Of a stretch of 64,000 nucleotides of DNA, positions 27,091 to 35,229 are shown one piece after another. The DNA lies in the IMG/VR virus record IMGVR_UViG_3300001533_002564, positions 40,189 through 104,188 of that record. One strand, given 5' to 3'. Source of the stretch: a virus. Numbering within the stretch: position 1 is the first letter of the stretch; the number at the start of each line of letters is the position of its first letter. The notes under the pieces are model-generated. The model was not told the origin of the DNA, made no database searches, and saw only the letters and a list, made by a program, of their open reading frames with translations. The position numbers and the translations under genes are program-made.

Positions 27091-27320
27091 AAGTGTTTTT
27101 TCTTAATCTTTTCTAATTCTTCAACAAGTTTTTTATGTTGGTCTTTAGATTGGATTCCTAAGTCATCACCATATTCTTTAAAAATATCTATAACAAAAAT
27201 AATAAATTCTTTTTCTTTTTTAGATAAATATATTGATTTTTTAGCAAATAAATATAATGCCATTGCAAGCAATAGTATAACTACTACTAATAGTAAAATA
27301 ACTATATACGACATCGGCAT
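27072..27320 (-). CDS. Small membrane-anchored protein
   Basis: The 82 residues start with one long hydrophobic segment (residues 4-25, I-V-I-L-L-L-V-V-V-I-L-L-L) and continue with a Lys/Glu-rich helix. This is a single-pass inner-membrane protein with a cytoplasmic tail. It is the last gene of the thyX operon; function unknown. Met-3 (27314) is an equally good start. Confidence 0.6.
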   Translation of the reverse strand: MPMSYIVILLLVVVILLLAMALYLFAKKSIYLSKKEKEFIIFVIDIFKEYGDDLGIQSKDQHKKLVEELEKIKKKHLKNEGS

Positions 27321-27325
27321 TCAAT

Positions 27326-27598
27326 TTATTTAAGTATTTTTTCTCTAACTAATGCGATATGTGCTTCACCCATTATTTTACTCCAAGGAATTGGAACACC
27401 ATTTTCAACAAAATCATTATAATAATCTTGCATTTTTAAAAACCAACGTGTTTCTTGATTCATACCATTATAAACTAAACCACGTTCTTTCCAAGTATCA
27501 CCCCAACGCTTTTCATCATCTGATAATTGGTCTTCTACATCGCAAAATGTTTGACCTAATTCATTAATTAAATCAATATCCTTTAATCTTTCGTCCAT
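27326..27598 (-). CDS. Hypothetical protein (90 aa)
   Basis: This soluble, acidic protein with several Trp (W-G-D-T-W-K-E-R-G, residues 32-40) starts 3 bases after the thyX stop and so is translated in the same operon. I recognise no family. Confidence 0.65.
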   Translation of the reverse strand: MDERLKDIDLINELGQTFCDVEDQLSDDEKRWGDTWKERGLVYNGMNQETRWFLKMQDYYNDFVENGVPIPWSKIMGEAHIALVREKILK

Positions 27599-27601
27599 AA
27601 T

Positions 27602-28243
27602 TTAATATTTTATATCATCAAAAATTATTGGTAATAAATCTTTGATTTCTTCAAGTAATGGTATTGCCAATTCTCTCATTTGTGGGTGTGCTGCCTTTGA
27701 ACATCTTAATTTTAAAAAATGTCTCCATTCCCTTAAATTCATTTTTACATTTATTTCTGTTTTTAATCCATTTGGTAATATATATCTTGCTTCTTGTGGT
27801 GATGCACCTAAATCGATTAATTTATTATATGCTTTTTCAATATCAATTAAAACTTGTTTTAAAATTGCATATTTTTCACAATCATCATCAGATTCAGGAC
27901 AATTTGACCAAAAATTGGGTTGAATGTAAGTAATTTGATTTCCAAACTTATCTTTTGAATAATTACAATATCTTGTACTTTCTTCTGCATAACTTGCTAA
28001 TCTATGTCTAACAATTTCATGTGAAACACCTCTATCACATATGAATTTAACTGTAATATCAAAAAATTCAATCATTGCTTCATGACCACTATTAATTAAT
28101 CGTGTAATTAATTTTTTTGATGATTCATTATCAATTTTATCTTCTGACTTATAACAAGTTCTTGCTATTTTTTCAATTGTTTTTAAAATTTCATCACCAT
28201 TAATTGTTGTTAAAATTTCATAATTTGGTTTAATAATTTTCAT
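27602..28243 (-). CDS. thyX: Flavin-dependent thymidylate synthase
   Basis: The 213 residues have the diagnostic ThyX motif RHRxxSxxxxSxRY in full: R79-H-R-L-A-S-Y-A-E-E-S-T-R-Y92. The enzyme makes dTMP from dUMP with FADH2 and methylene-tetrahydrofolate. Length agrees with the family. Together with the dUTPase at 29.6 kb it supplies dTMP for a very AT-rich genome. A GIY-YIG gene sits just upstream of it in the operon. Confidence 0.95.
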   Translation of the reverse strand: MKIIKPNYEILTTINGDEILKTIEKIARTCYKSEDKIDNESSKKLITRLINSGHEAMIEFFDITVKFICDRGVSHEIVRHRLASYAEESTRYCNYSKDKFGNQITYIQPNFWSNCPESDDDCEKYAILKQVLIDIEKAYNKLIDLGASPQEARYILPNGLKTEINVKMNLREWRHFLKLRCSKAAHPQMRELAIPLLEEIKDLLPIIFDDIKY

Positions 28244-28254
28244 AATTTTTAATT

Positions 28255-28941
28255 TTATTGTTTATATTTCCATTTATATCCAAATGCTGTTTTATTTCGT
28301 TTTCTTAAACATTGCATTATACCACTACGACCATAATTAAGAATTCTTGATGCTTCACTAATTGATTCAAATTTATTAATTATATTCTCATTTAAATCTA
28401 ATTGTAATATTGGTTTTTTATTAACCACATTACGTTTCATATTTAAATAATCAATTTTTCTATTTTTTATTGATTTCTTCCATGAAACCCAATCAGTATT
28501 TTCTTTAATTTTTCTTAATCTTTCTGGATTATTATAATCAATTTTTAATGTTCTATTTTTTATAAATAACTTCTTTTCCTCTTCAGATGAAAAATTATTT
28601 AAATGTTTACTTCTTTCAAAAGTATGAAATATTTGTTTATTATAATCAATATATTTTGAAGTGTCACCACCATCACCATTTTCAATTCGTAAATTTGCCC
28701 AAACTTTAGATTCTACCACATTATATTTTAAACTAAATTCAATTCCTTTTTCTATTAATGTTTTTTCATTATCAGTTTCTAATATAATTTCTGTTTGAAT
28801 GTCGATAGATTTTAAATTATGTTTTTTTAAATGTCTTTTCCATAATTCACCACTACCATTATATTTAAACGGATTTTTTGTTGTTTTACCTAAATATTTT
28901 AATCCTAACGGACTTGTTTTAACATACAAATAGTATTTCAT
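28255..28941 (-). CDS. GIY-YIG homing endonuclease
   Basis: The 228 residues belong to the phage-type GIY-YIG variant (Y-Y-L-Y-V-K-T, K-Y-L-G-K-T-T, Y-N-G-S-G-E-L-W-K-R-H). A basic NUMOD-like region follows, then a C-terminal helix-turn-helix motif (S-I-S-E-A-S-R-I-L-N-Y-G-R-S). It is a free-standing gene with its own late box, placed 11 bases before thyX. Confidence 0.85.
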   Translation of the reverse strand: MKYYLYVKTSPLGLKYLGKTTKNPFKYNGSGELWKRHLKKHNLKSIDIQTEIILETDNEKTLIEKGIEFSLKYNVVESKVWANLRIENGDGGDTSKYIDYNKQIFHTFERSKHLNNFSSEEEKKLFIKNRTLKIDYNNPERLRKIKENTDWVSWKKSIKNRKIDYLNMKRNVVNKKPILQLDLNENIINKFESISEASRILNYGRSGIMQCLRKRNKTAFGYKWKYKQ

Positions 28942-28954
28942 AACTTAATTTTAT

Positions 28955-28963
28955 TATAAATAC
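28955..28963 (-). promoter_or_regulatory. Late-type box before GIY-YIG gene
   Basis: Minus strand TAGTATTTATAATAAA lies 13 bases before the ATG at 28941. Confidence 0.6.
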
Positions 28964-28991
28964 TATGGTGATGGATATTGGTGTTACTTTT

Positions 28992-29177
28992 TTATACTCT
29001 TTTATTTAAAACTTCAATTTGATTATTAATGCGTTTTTTATCTCCATCGGTTAATGGAATTTTTTTGGTTGTTGTTTTACCATCATTTTTTTCAGGTTTT
29101 AAACCTGTTTTAAGTTGTGCTTCTAATTGTTCTAAAGCACTATTTCTTCTTAATCTATGTCCTGATTTACCTTTCAT
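28992..29177 (-). CDS. Small basic protein (61 aa)
   Basis: It starts M-K-G-K-S-G-H-R-L-R-R-N and is Lys/Arg-rich throughout, so it may bind nucleic acid. The sequence around its start (29165-29199) is repeated 375 bases upstream, where it opens the truncated frame M-K-G-K-L-G-K-stop. No family recognised. Confidence 0.6.
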   Translation of the reverse strand: MKGKSGHRLRRNSALEQLEAQLKTGLKPEKNDGKTTTKKIPLTDGDKKRINNQIEVLNKRV

Positions 29178-29574
29178 AATTATTTAATTTAGAATTTAAT
29201 TATTTTTATTTTAATTCCTTCTATCCAATATTGATTCATATAATTTCATTTTCTGATTATATATATTAACATTTTTATTTTCATATGATAATATTATGAT
29301 TTTTATTATTTCATTAAATATATTAATATTTTTATTATAATCATTCACATCTATTAACGAATTCATTAATATCATTTTTGCTAGTTCTTCATATGAACTA
29401 GGGTTTATATATTCTACAATATCGATAACTTCAGACATCTTTATTTTAGGTTTAACTAAATTTAAACAATCGAAAACCCATAAATCAAAATCATAATAAT
29501 TTAAATATTTTATTTTTTTCATATGGATTTATTTTCCTAATTTACCTTTCATAATTATTTAATTTAGAATTTAA
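29165..29574. repeat. 35-base direct repeat around a gene start
   Basis: The sequences at 29165-29199 and 29540-29574 are identical over about 35 bases. Each copy contains a leftward start M-K-G-K. The right copy gives only M-K-G-K-L-G-K then TAA. The gene at 29211-29522 lies exactly between the copies. Confidence 0.8.
29211..29522 (-). CDS. Hypothetical protein (103 aa)
   Basis: This mostly helical protein has alternating Ile/Asn/Lys and no recognised domain. It is bracketed by the 35-base direct repeat, so it may be a recent insertion into the start of the small basic gene. Confidence 0.6.
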   Translation of the reverse strand: MKKIKYLNYYDFDLWVFDCLNLVKPKIKMSEVIDIVEYINPSSYEELAKMILMNSLIDVNDYNKNINIFNEIIKIIILSYENKNVNIYNQKMKLYESILDRRN

Positions 29575-29582
29575 GTATATAT

Positions 29583-30056
29583 TTATTTTCCTGAACTACC
29601 AAAACCACCTCTATTTTTAAATTTTAAACTATTAGTTTCAATAAATTTAATTTTATTATCAATTAACCATTTTAATTTAATATACCAAGGTGCTTTCATT
29701 ATTAATCTAATTTCAAATTGACAAATTCTATCGCCAGTATTGACTTCAGTATTTTTTAAAGCAATTGCATTAAACATCCAAATATCATTATTGCCCGAAT
29801 ATCCATCAGAAACATTGTCAGGTCCATCCACAACACCATAATGATTTGCCTGAATTAACGAATATTTTTTATATGTTCCACTTCTGGGTACTATATTTGC
29901 TTGATAATATTTAGGTAAGCGTATTGAAACACCTAACGGAATTAATTTATTTTCAAATTTTTTAAATTGAATATTTTCTGATGATTTTAAATCAATCCAA
30001 TTACCGTGTTGTTCTAAATAACAATTTTTATTATGATATTTAACTAATATATTCAT
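29583..30056 (-). CDS. dUTPase
   Basis: The 157 residues show the five trimeric-dUTPase blocks: D22 in W-I-D-L-K, P-R-S-G-T (57-61), Y-G-V-V-D-G (73-78), G-D-R-I-C-Q-F (108-114), and the C-terminal R-G-G-F-G-S-S-G-K. It hydrolyses dUTP to dUMP, keeping uracil out of DNA and feeding ThyX. Its start overlaps the end of the HNH gene by 17 bases. Confidence 0.93.
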   Translation of the reverse strand: MNILVKYHNKNCYLEQHGNWIDLKSSENIQFKKFENKLIPLGVSIRLPKYYQANIVPRSGTYKKYSLIQANHYGVVDGPDNVSDGYSGNNDIWMFNAIALKNTEVNTGDRICQFEIRLIMKAPWYIKLKWLIDNKIKFIETNSLKFKNRGGFGSSGK

Positions 30057-30668
30057 TAATATTTTCTTTTTGTTTAATAATATTTAATGGTAATAATTTT
30101 TTTGCTTTTTCAGGATTTTTACACCAAGAACATAATTCTTCTAAAGATACTTTATTATGACAATATGCCCATAATGTTGCATTTCCAAAATTTTTATGTA
30201 ACCATCTATGATTACTCCAAGTAATTAGTAATAAATTTTCTTCCGAATTATTAGTAATTTCACAATCCCTATGATGAACACAATAATTTTCAGGTAATTT
30301 ATTAATATCTAAATATTCAAATACTACTTTATGATGTAATTTTATTCTACCAAATCTAGGTAAATTACTCAATAAATATTCATTATCATGTGTTGTGTTT
30401 CTAAAATTAGGATTTTTATCACCAAAATATGCTTTTTTTCTAAAATTAGCAACACATTTGGTTGAACAAAAATAGCCATGAGTTCTTTTGTATCTTTTTT
30501 GGAAGATTCTTTTAAATGAAATAATTCACCACATTCAGTACAAACAGTATTTAATTCACCTTTTAATTTTTCGTTTGCACAAACTTTAGAACAATATTTA
30601 GCACTATCTTCTCTACTATTAATAACTTCGAATCTATTACCACAATTTAAACATTTTTTCTCAACCAT
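30040..30668 (-). pseudogene. HNH endonuclease with zinc fingers, broken by a frameshift
   Basis: The first part starts at M-V-E-K-K-C-L-N-C-G-N (30668), directly behind a late box. It has two C-x2-C treble-clef-like fingers (C-L-N-C...C, C-T-E-C...). The frame is lost at an A6 run (30495-30500). In the neighbouring frame the sequence continues sensibly (H-G-Y-F-C-S-T-K-C, completing the second finger). It then gives an HNH domain: I-K-L-H-H-K-V-V-F, N-Y-C-V-H-H-R-D-C, L-L-L-I-T-W-S-N-H-R-W-L-H. One extra A restores a single open frame of about 209 codons. It is either a real decay event or a homopolymer sequencing error. Confidence 0.75.
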
Positions 30669-30682
30669 AATATTTACATTAG

Positions 30683-30691
30683 AATAAATAC
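30683..30691 (-). promoter_or_regulatory. Late-type box before HNH gene
   Basis: Minus strand GAGTATTTATTCTAATG lies 14 bases before the ATG at 30668. It lies inside the longer open frame that starts at 30749, which argues against that earlier start. Confidence 0.55.
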
Positions 30692-30735
30692 TCGGTGTTA
30701 TTGAAAATAACAATAAACACAAGATTATTTTATAT

Positions 30736-31026
30736 TTAATCTGTATCATTAATTTCTTTAATTTTATTAATTATATTTATAATATTTTCAGGAGTTTCTT
30801 CTTTTTCTACATTGTTAATAATTTCATCATAATCAGACTCAATTTTTTTATTAATCTTATCTAATTCATTAATAGTTTTTAATACAAATCTTGCTTGATG
30901 ACCATTATCTATTGCAACTGGAGCATCTCTATTTTTATAAAACAAATAATTTTCTTCATTAGCATAAAATAATAATGCTTGTTTTAATAATTCAATAGTA
31001 TTTAAATAATTTTCTTCATTAATCAT
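30736..31026 (-). CDS. Hypothetical acidic helical protein
   Basis: The start is chosen at M-I-N-E-E-N-Y-L (31026), whose ATG overlaps the stop of the KTSC gene by 8 bases, rather than the in-frame ATG at 31050 within that gene. It has 96 residues, is helical with an acidic tail, and no family is recognised. Confidence 0.6.
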   Translation of the reverse strand: MINEENYLNTIELLKQALLFYANEENYLFYKNRDAPVAIDNGHQARFVLKTINELDKINKKIESDYDEIINNVEKEETPENIINIINKIKEINDTD

Positions 31027-31351
31027 CTTCTTCAGATTTATTTTCAACAATATTTTTTAATTCATTTATTTCATTAGGATAAAGTGTAAATTCTTTACGA
31101 TAAGGATATTCGTCTTTCTTATTTATATTTTTATAAAAAAATTTACCATGTGATTCAGCATCTTCAAATTCTTCATAAAATTCAGGTGTAATATTTTCAT
31201 AAGAATATGTATGACCACGACTAAATGCAATATATAATCGCTGCATTTTTGGGAAATATGTTGTTTTTAATATATTATCTGATTTAAAAACAGATTCAAT
31301 ATATCCTATTGACTTGTCTTCATTTAATATTTCTTTTCTTTCTACTATCAT
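31019..31351 (-). CDS. KTSC-domain protein
   Basis: The 110 residues contain in the middle L-Y-I-A-F-S-R-G-H-T-Y-S-Y-E-N-I-T-P, and later E-D-A-E-S-H-G-K-F-F. This is the pattern of the KTSC family of small proteins found in phages and bacteria; the molecular role is not established. A Bacteroidota-type promoter lies directly upstream, so it heads a leftward non-virion unit. Confidence 0.75.
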   Translation of the reverse strand: MIVERKEILNEDKSIGYIESVFKSDNILKTTYFPKMQRLYIAFSRGHTYSYENITPEFYEEFEDAESHGKFFYKNINKKDEYPYRKEFTLYPNEINELKNIVENKSEEDD

Positions 31352-31358
31352 AATTGAG

Positions 31359-31389
31359 CAAATATAATTAATTAATAATTAAAATCAAA
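31359..31389 (-). promoter_or_regulatory. Bacteroidota-type promoter TTTG-N19-TATATTTG
   Basis: Minus strand TTTG (31389-31386), 19 bases, then TATATTTG (31366-31359) matches the Bacteroidota housekeeping consensus (TTTG, 19-21 bases, TAnnTTTG). The ATG follows 7 bases after the -7 box, so the mRNA is nearly leaderless. Confidence 0.65.
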
Positions 31390-31391
31390 GA

Positions 31392-31400
31392 GTATTTATA
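31392..31400 (+). promoter_or_regulatory. Late-type box before tail terminator gene
   Basis: GAGTATTTATATAAAA lies 14 bases before the ATG at 31414, overlapping the divergent host-type promoter region by only a few bases. Confidence 0.65.
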
Positions 31401-31413
31401 TAAAAAAGTTTAA

Positions 31414-32181
31414 ATGGCACTTCCTAAAAAGAAAAATAAATTAACATTGGATATTAATCCACCTGAAGTAGGTACTAAATACTTGAAATATGGTTTTGAC
31501 AGAATTGAAGAACTTATGGGAAAAACAGATGTCAATACTAAGTATCTACCAAGAACAATTTTATTAGAAGACCTCGACCAAGCACTTTTTAATTATATTA
31601 ATGAAGAAGGTATGGAATTAACCCTCGATGGTAAATTAGTTCCTAATTTTTATCTTGATAATGACCGTTGGGGTGAATTTAGTAAGACATGGAAGTTTAT
31701 GGATAATGATAAAAATGTACCAACACCATATATTACTGTTAGACGTATTGATAAACAAGCAGGTACAAGGCTTGGTACTAAATATAGGATACCACAACCA
31801 CGTAGTTTTAGATATATTAATGTTCCAATTATGGATGAAGGTCAATTAATTTATTTACAAATTAAAATACCTGAACCAGTAAACGTTGATATGATTTATG
31901 AAGTTGCTTTATTTACAAAATATCGTGTTGATGTAAATCTATATGATGAACAAGTACTAAAGAATTTCGCAAGTCGTCAAGAATATGTTTGGGTTAAAGG
32001 AAATCCATTACCATTACTTTTCGAAGGATTTGCTGAGTCTAATCCAATTGAAAATATTGATGGTGATAGATTCTTTGTATCAAAATATGCGTTAAAAATA
32101 TTAGGTTTTATTCAAGATGAAAAAGAATTTGAAATTGTTAAAACTATTAGAGTTCCTAGAGTTGGTTATAATGTTTCATAA
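31414..32181 (+). CDS. Tail terminator / tail completion protein (T4 gp15-like)
   Basis: The 255 residues share gp15 blocks. V-D-M-I-Y-E-V-A-L-F-T-K-Y (T4: I-K-M-I-Y-E-L-S-I-F-T-R-Y) is followed by a helix with V-L-K-N-F and later D-G-D-R-F-F-V-S-K-Y-A-L-K-I-L-G-F. gp15 caps the head-proximal end of the finished tail and joins it to the neck. The gene ends in overlap with a converging structural gene. Confidence 0.75.
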   Translation: MALPKKKNKLTLDINPPEVGTKYLKYGFDRIEELMGKTDVNTKYLPRTILLEDLDQALFNYINEEGMELTLDGKLVPNFYLDNDRWGEFSKTWKFMDNDKNVPTPYITVRRIDKQAGTRLGTKYRIPQPRSFRYINVPIMDEGQLIYLQIKIPEPVNVDMIYEVALFTKYRVDVNLYDEQVLKNFASRQEYVWVKGNPLPLLFEGFAESNPIENIDGDRFFVSKYALKILGFIQDEKEFEIVKTIRVPRVGYNVS

Positions 32182-32996
32182 TCACCATTTTCAGGATTAA
32201 ATATATTACCATCTGGATATTCTTGTTGTTTATTATCAAATTTCTCAACACTATCATTAATTTTATTTGAATATAAATTATTTAATGGAATTTGATATGC
32301 TTTTTGAAATGAACCTTCATCAAAATACCATGTCATGTTTAATAAATCTAATTTTACTTTAAAATATAATTTTTCGGCAGTACTAAGACTTTCATTATAT
32401 TTATTATAAAATAATGAAATCTGACCTGTTTTAGCATTATAAAAACTGAATTTAATATAACCTTCTGCAATTATATTTCCAGATAATAAATTATTGTCAA
32501 TAAATCTTTTAGGTACATACCAATAATTAAATTGATTTATTTTATTATCAGATAACCTATATTTTGGTATTGGAATGTAATTACTTACTTCACTATTTAA
32601 TATTTGTGTGTTGTAAATGGTAAAGAACTTATTTTGGTCATAATAATTGAAATTATCATAAAAATCCATAATAAAGAAACTTTTTCTTAAATTAATACTT
32701 TTATCAGAAATTTCTTTTGATGTAAAATTAGCTGCACCTGAAAGAAAAGAATTATCATATGAATTACCATTAGTAATGAAGTAAAAAATGATATTACTTG
32801 TGAAAATTGTAGATGTTTTATATTTAAATCTTCTAACTTCATTATCAATAATTGGATTAGTTAAATCTACTTTAACTTGTTCAGTTAATTTGTCAATTTC
32901 TTGTTGATAACCAATATGATTAGTATTTCTATCTAAAGTAATTTTTAGATTAATATCTTGATTAGTTGATTTTATTCTTTCTTTAATTATTGACAT
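32166..32996 (-). CDS. Structural-type protein, function unknown
   Basis: The 276 residues are rich in Asn, Tyr, Phe and Ile, a composition typical of beta-rich virion proteins. There is a stretch with the look of a receptor-binding or tail accessory fold, but no motif I can name. Its start overlaps the end of the next upstream gene by 10 bases, so the two form an operon. Confidence 0.6.
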   Translation of the reverse strand: MSIIKERIKSTNQDINLKITLDRNTNHIGYQQEIDKLTEQVKVDLTNPIIDNEVRRFKYKTSTIFTSNIIFYFITNGNSYDNSFLSGAANFTSKEISDKSINLRKSFFIMDFYDNFNYYDQNKFFTIYNTQILNSEVSNYIPIPKYRLSDNKINQFNYWYVPKRFIDNNLLSGNIIAEGYIKFSFYNAKTGQISLFYNKYNESLSTAEKLYFKVKLDLLNMTWYFDEGSFQKAYQIPLNNLYSNKINDSVEKFDNKQQEYPDGNIFNPENGDYETL

Positions 32997-34597
32997 GGTT
33001 TTCCTATATTATCTAACTCAGTTATTGGTGTTTTATCGATAATTGTTGCATCATCACTAAATGATATTTCATTAAATACATTAATGGTATTTGTATGTTT
33101 TTCAAAACTTTCATTACTTAAATTCGGAACAACACTAAATGTTATTGGTGAAAATAAATATCTTTTTCCATTAAAAAATGGATAGTCAACACCTAAATTA
33201 GAAATTGGTTCGGTATATCCTTGTTGAACAATATCACGCCAAACATATTTACCATCATTTTCAATAATCGTTGCAAAATCAGGTATTATTTCTAATTTTC
33301 TTTCATTTGGATTTGGAATAAGACCAACTCTTATTCTTATGTAATCACCAGAATTATAATATTTTTCAATTATAACTCCTTCAGTTGAATTTGTTTCAAG
33401 ATATTTTCTAGTTGTATTTGGTATTTTAACCCAACTAGTTCCATTAGTTGATTTTTCTAAATATGTTTCTGCTAAATATTTGTCAGTACCATCAGATAAA
33501 TATATTTGTGTTTTAAAATTAATTTTATATGTTCTAGAATTTAAAAATTTAAGTGTACCTGTATTGGCATTAAAATTAAAATATGTATTTGTTTGAGTGT
33601 CCCAATTAGTAATTGTTCTTGTTATTGTATTAAGATTTTGTTTTAAACTTTTAGTTGCGTTAATCTTATTTTTTGAACTATCATCTATTTTATATACATC
33701 AAGAGTTGTTGTGTTTTCGACAATTTTACTTAATTTAGCTGTACTAAGTACGCCATCAAAATATCTTAATTTAAACGGAATTAATGGATTATAACTCCAT
33801 TCAAGATATTTCGTTGTACTACCTACTTTATATGGTGTTCTTATATAATATTTTTGATTTTCAATTTGGTTTTGTGAATATTCACTATCATTATATTCTA
33901 TAAAATCATTAATTAATCCACCGTTTACTTGAGCAAGATTATCACCAATATTTATATGTGCTGATGGTCTTCCAACATAACTACTTTTAAAATGATTACC
34001 TCTTGATGACCACTTAATATATGACATTGATTCGGAAGTAATTTTCTTATATTGAGCATATAAAAATAATTCAGTTATTGGAAATCCAAAGGCATCATAT
34101 AAATTATTAACATCAAAATCTAAATTAAAACTAAATGCGTAACTTTGTTCACCAAATACATTATTACTAAATCCTGCATTATATATTTCAAAATTATTTG
34201 GTTTTGCCAGTACTTTAAAACTTCTTTTATATTTATTAGTATTTCTTCCTATCTTAATATAACCAGTATCTGATGGTGCTACTAAATAAAAATCAAATGA
34301 ATTAAATATATCTTTAAAACTTCCAGTCTTTTTAGGGTTAAAAAAATCTTCTAATTTATCATAACCTGATTTTAATCCATTTAATAATGATAAATATTCA
34401 ATTCTACCATATATTCTATATATAGCATTAGCTTCTCTTTCATTATCAAATTGTTCTGTAGCATTTACAACATCATTAACAGTAAACTCAGTTATTCTAC
34501 TTTCTTTTTTTGTTAATTCAATTTTATTGTAGTTGTCAACATTAACACTATTAATATTTTTCTCACTACCAAGTAATATTTTTAATTTATTATCCAT
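32987..34597 (-). CDS. Structural-type protein (536 aa), possibly tail fibre or baseplate
   Basis: This large Asn/Tyr/Thr-rich protein with beta-type alternation has a late box directly upstream and is coupled to the 276-residue gene. The composition and late promoter suggest a virion component exposed at the tail. I see no diagnostic motif. Several repeats of a G-x-Y-I-R-I-R-V-G type strand occur in the C-terminal half. Confidence 0.6.
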   Translation of the reverse strand: MDNKLKILLGSEKNINSVNVDNYNKIELTKKESRITEFTVNDVVNATEQFDNEREANAIYRIYGRIEYLSLLNGLKSGYDKLEDFFNPKKTGSFKDIFNSFDFYLVAPSDTGYIKIGRNTNKYKRSFKVLAKPNNFEIYNAGFSNNVFGEQSYAFSFNLDFDVNNLYDAFGFPITELFLYAQYKKITSESMSYIKWSSRGNHFKSSYVGRPSAHINIGDNLAQVNGGLINDFIEYNDSEYSQNQIENQKYYIRTPYKVGSTTKYLEWSYNPLIPFKLRYFDGVLSTAKLSKIVENTTTLDVYKIDDSSKNKINATKSLKQNLNTITRTITNWDTQTNTYFNFNANTGTLKFLNSRTYKINFKTQIYLSDGTDKYLAETYLEKSTNGTSWVKIPNTTRKYLETNSTEGVIIEKYYNSGDYIRIRVGLIPNPNERKLEIIPDFATIIENDGKYVWRDIVQQGYTEPISNLGVDYPFFNGKRYLFSPITFSVVPNLSNESFEKHTNTINVFNEISFSDDATIIDKTPITELDNIGKPCQ

Positions 34598-34601
34598 TTA
34601 A

Positions 34602-34610
34602 CATAAATAC
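34602..34610 (-). promoter_or_regulatory. Late-type box variant GTATTTATG
   Basis: Minus strand ATGTATTTATGTTAAA ends 5 bases before the ATG at 34597. Confidence 0.5.
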
Positions 34611-34630
34611 ATTTATTTTTTTTTCTGATT

Positions 34631-34662
34631 TTTGTAACATATTAATTTTTATACCGTATAAT
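34631..34662 (+). promoter_or_regulatory. Putative early-type promoter (TTTGTAACAT..GTATAAT)
   Basis: TTTGTAACAT (34631-34640) and GTATAAT (34656-34662) have the same sequence and the same 25-base offset as at 88-119. It precedes the lipoprotein gene. Confidence 0.5.
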
Positions 34663-34720
34663 GAGTATGTTTAACTAAAAACTTATAAAAATAAAAAAAT
34701 TAACTTATTTATTATTAGCA

Positions 34721-35182
34721 ATGTTCGCAGTTGTACTTATGAGTACAAGTTGTGAAGAAGAAAATGTTACTCCTGATGAACTTACTGAAACACCAAAAAT
34801 TACATTAGAAGAATTCGAAGATTTATGGAATTTTGTTCAAGCCGAATATGATGATAAAACTTATTATAGTTGTGCTGATGTTGAAGATGACCCTGATGCC
34901 GATTCAAGATTACGACTTGTTGAGATTAGAATTGAATTGATTCCATCTAATTATATTGTTGAAGAATATAATTGTAAAATATATTATAACCCTATTTGTC
35001 AAGATGGAAATGTTTGGGGTATTTATTGTAACTTAGATGAAACACAAAATACTTTTAAATTAGAAGGTGGGATGGTATTTAAAATATTAGAATATAATAA
35101 ATCAACAGAAGAATTAAAAGGAGAATTAATTGAAGGTTCGGGATATAATCTAGTTGGAGTAAAATATGTTTGGCAAAAATAA
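34721..35182 (+). CDS. Phage lipoprotein, probably surface-exposed
   Basis: A lipoprotein signal ends in V-L-M-S-T-S-C. The mature part begins C-E-E-E-N, an acidic stretch as in Bacteroidota lipoprotein export signals that send proteins to the cell surface. From the ATG the signal lacks a basic n-region. Reading upstream in frame gives K-K-L-T-Y-L-L-L-A-M-F, a perfect signal peptide, preceded only by ATA (34691), so the true start may be an unusual AUA. The mature domain has four further Cys. It has its own promoter and terminator. Phage lipoproteins often block receptors against superinfection; that role is an inference. Confidence 0.75.
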   Translation: MFAVVLMSTSCEEENVTPDELTETPKITLEEFEDLWNFVQAEYDDKTYYSCADVEDDPDADSRLRLVEIRIELIPSNYIVEEYNCKIYYNPICQDGNVWGIYCNLDETQNTFKLEGGMVFKILEYNKSTEELKGELIEGSGYNLVGVKYVWQK

Positions 35183-35202
35183 TTTATTAAATTATAAATT
35201 TT

Positions 35203-35228
35203 AAACCCACCTAATTGGTGGGTTTTTT
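35203..35228. terminator. Bidirectional terminator
   Basis: AAACCCACCTAATTGGTGGGTTT is a near-perfect palindrome with a T-tract. It lies between the lipoprotein gene and the converging gene at 35230. Confidence 0.88.
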
Positions 35229-35229
35229 A

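Noticed and set aside
30490-30505. Programmed frameshift in the HNH gene
   Set aside because: The codon phase (TCC AAA AAA GAT) does not form an X-XXY-YYZ heptamer. Mutation or a homopolymer error is simpler.
30669-30749. Secreted-looking N-terminus for the zinc-finger/HNH gene starting at 30749
   Set aside because: A late-type promoter box lies within this stretch, and the resulting signal-like peptide makes no sense on a DNA-binding protein. The ATG at 30668 fits.
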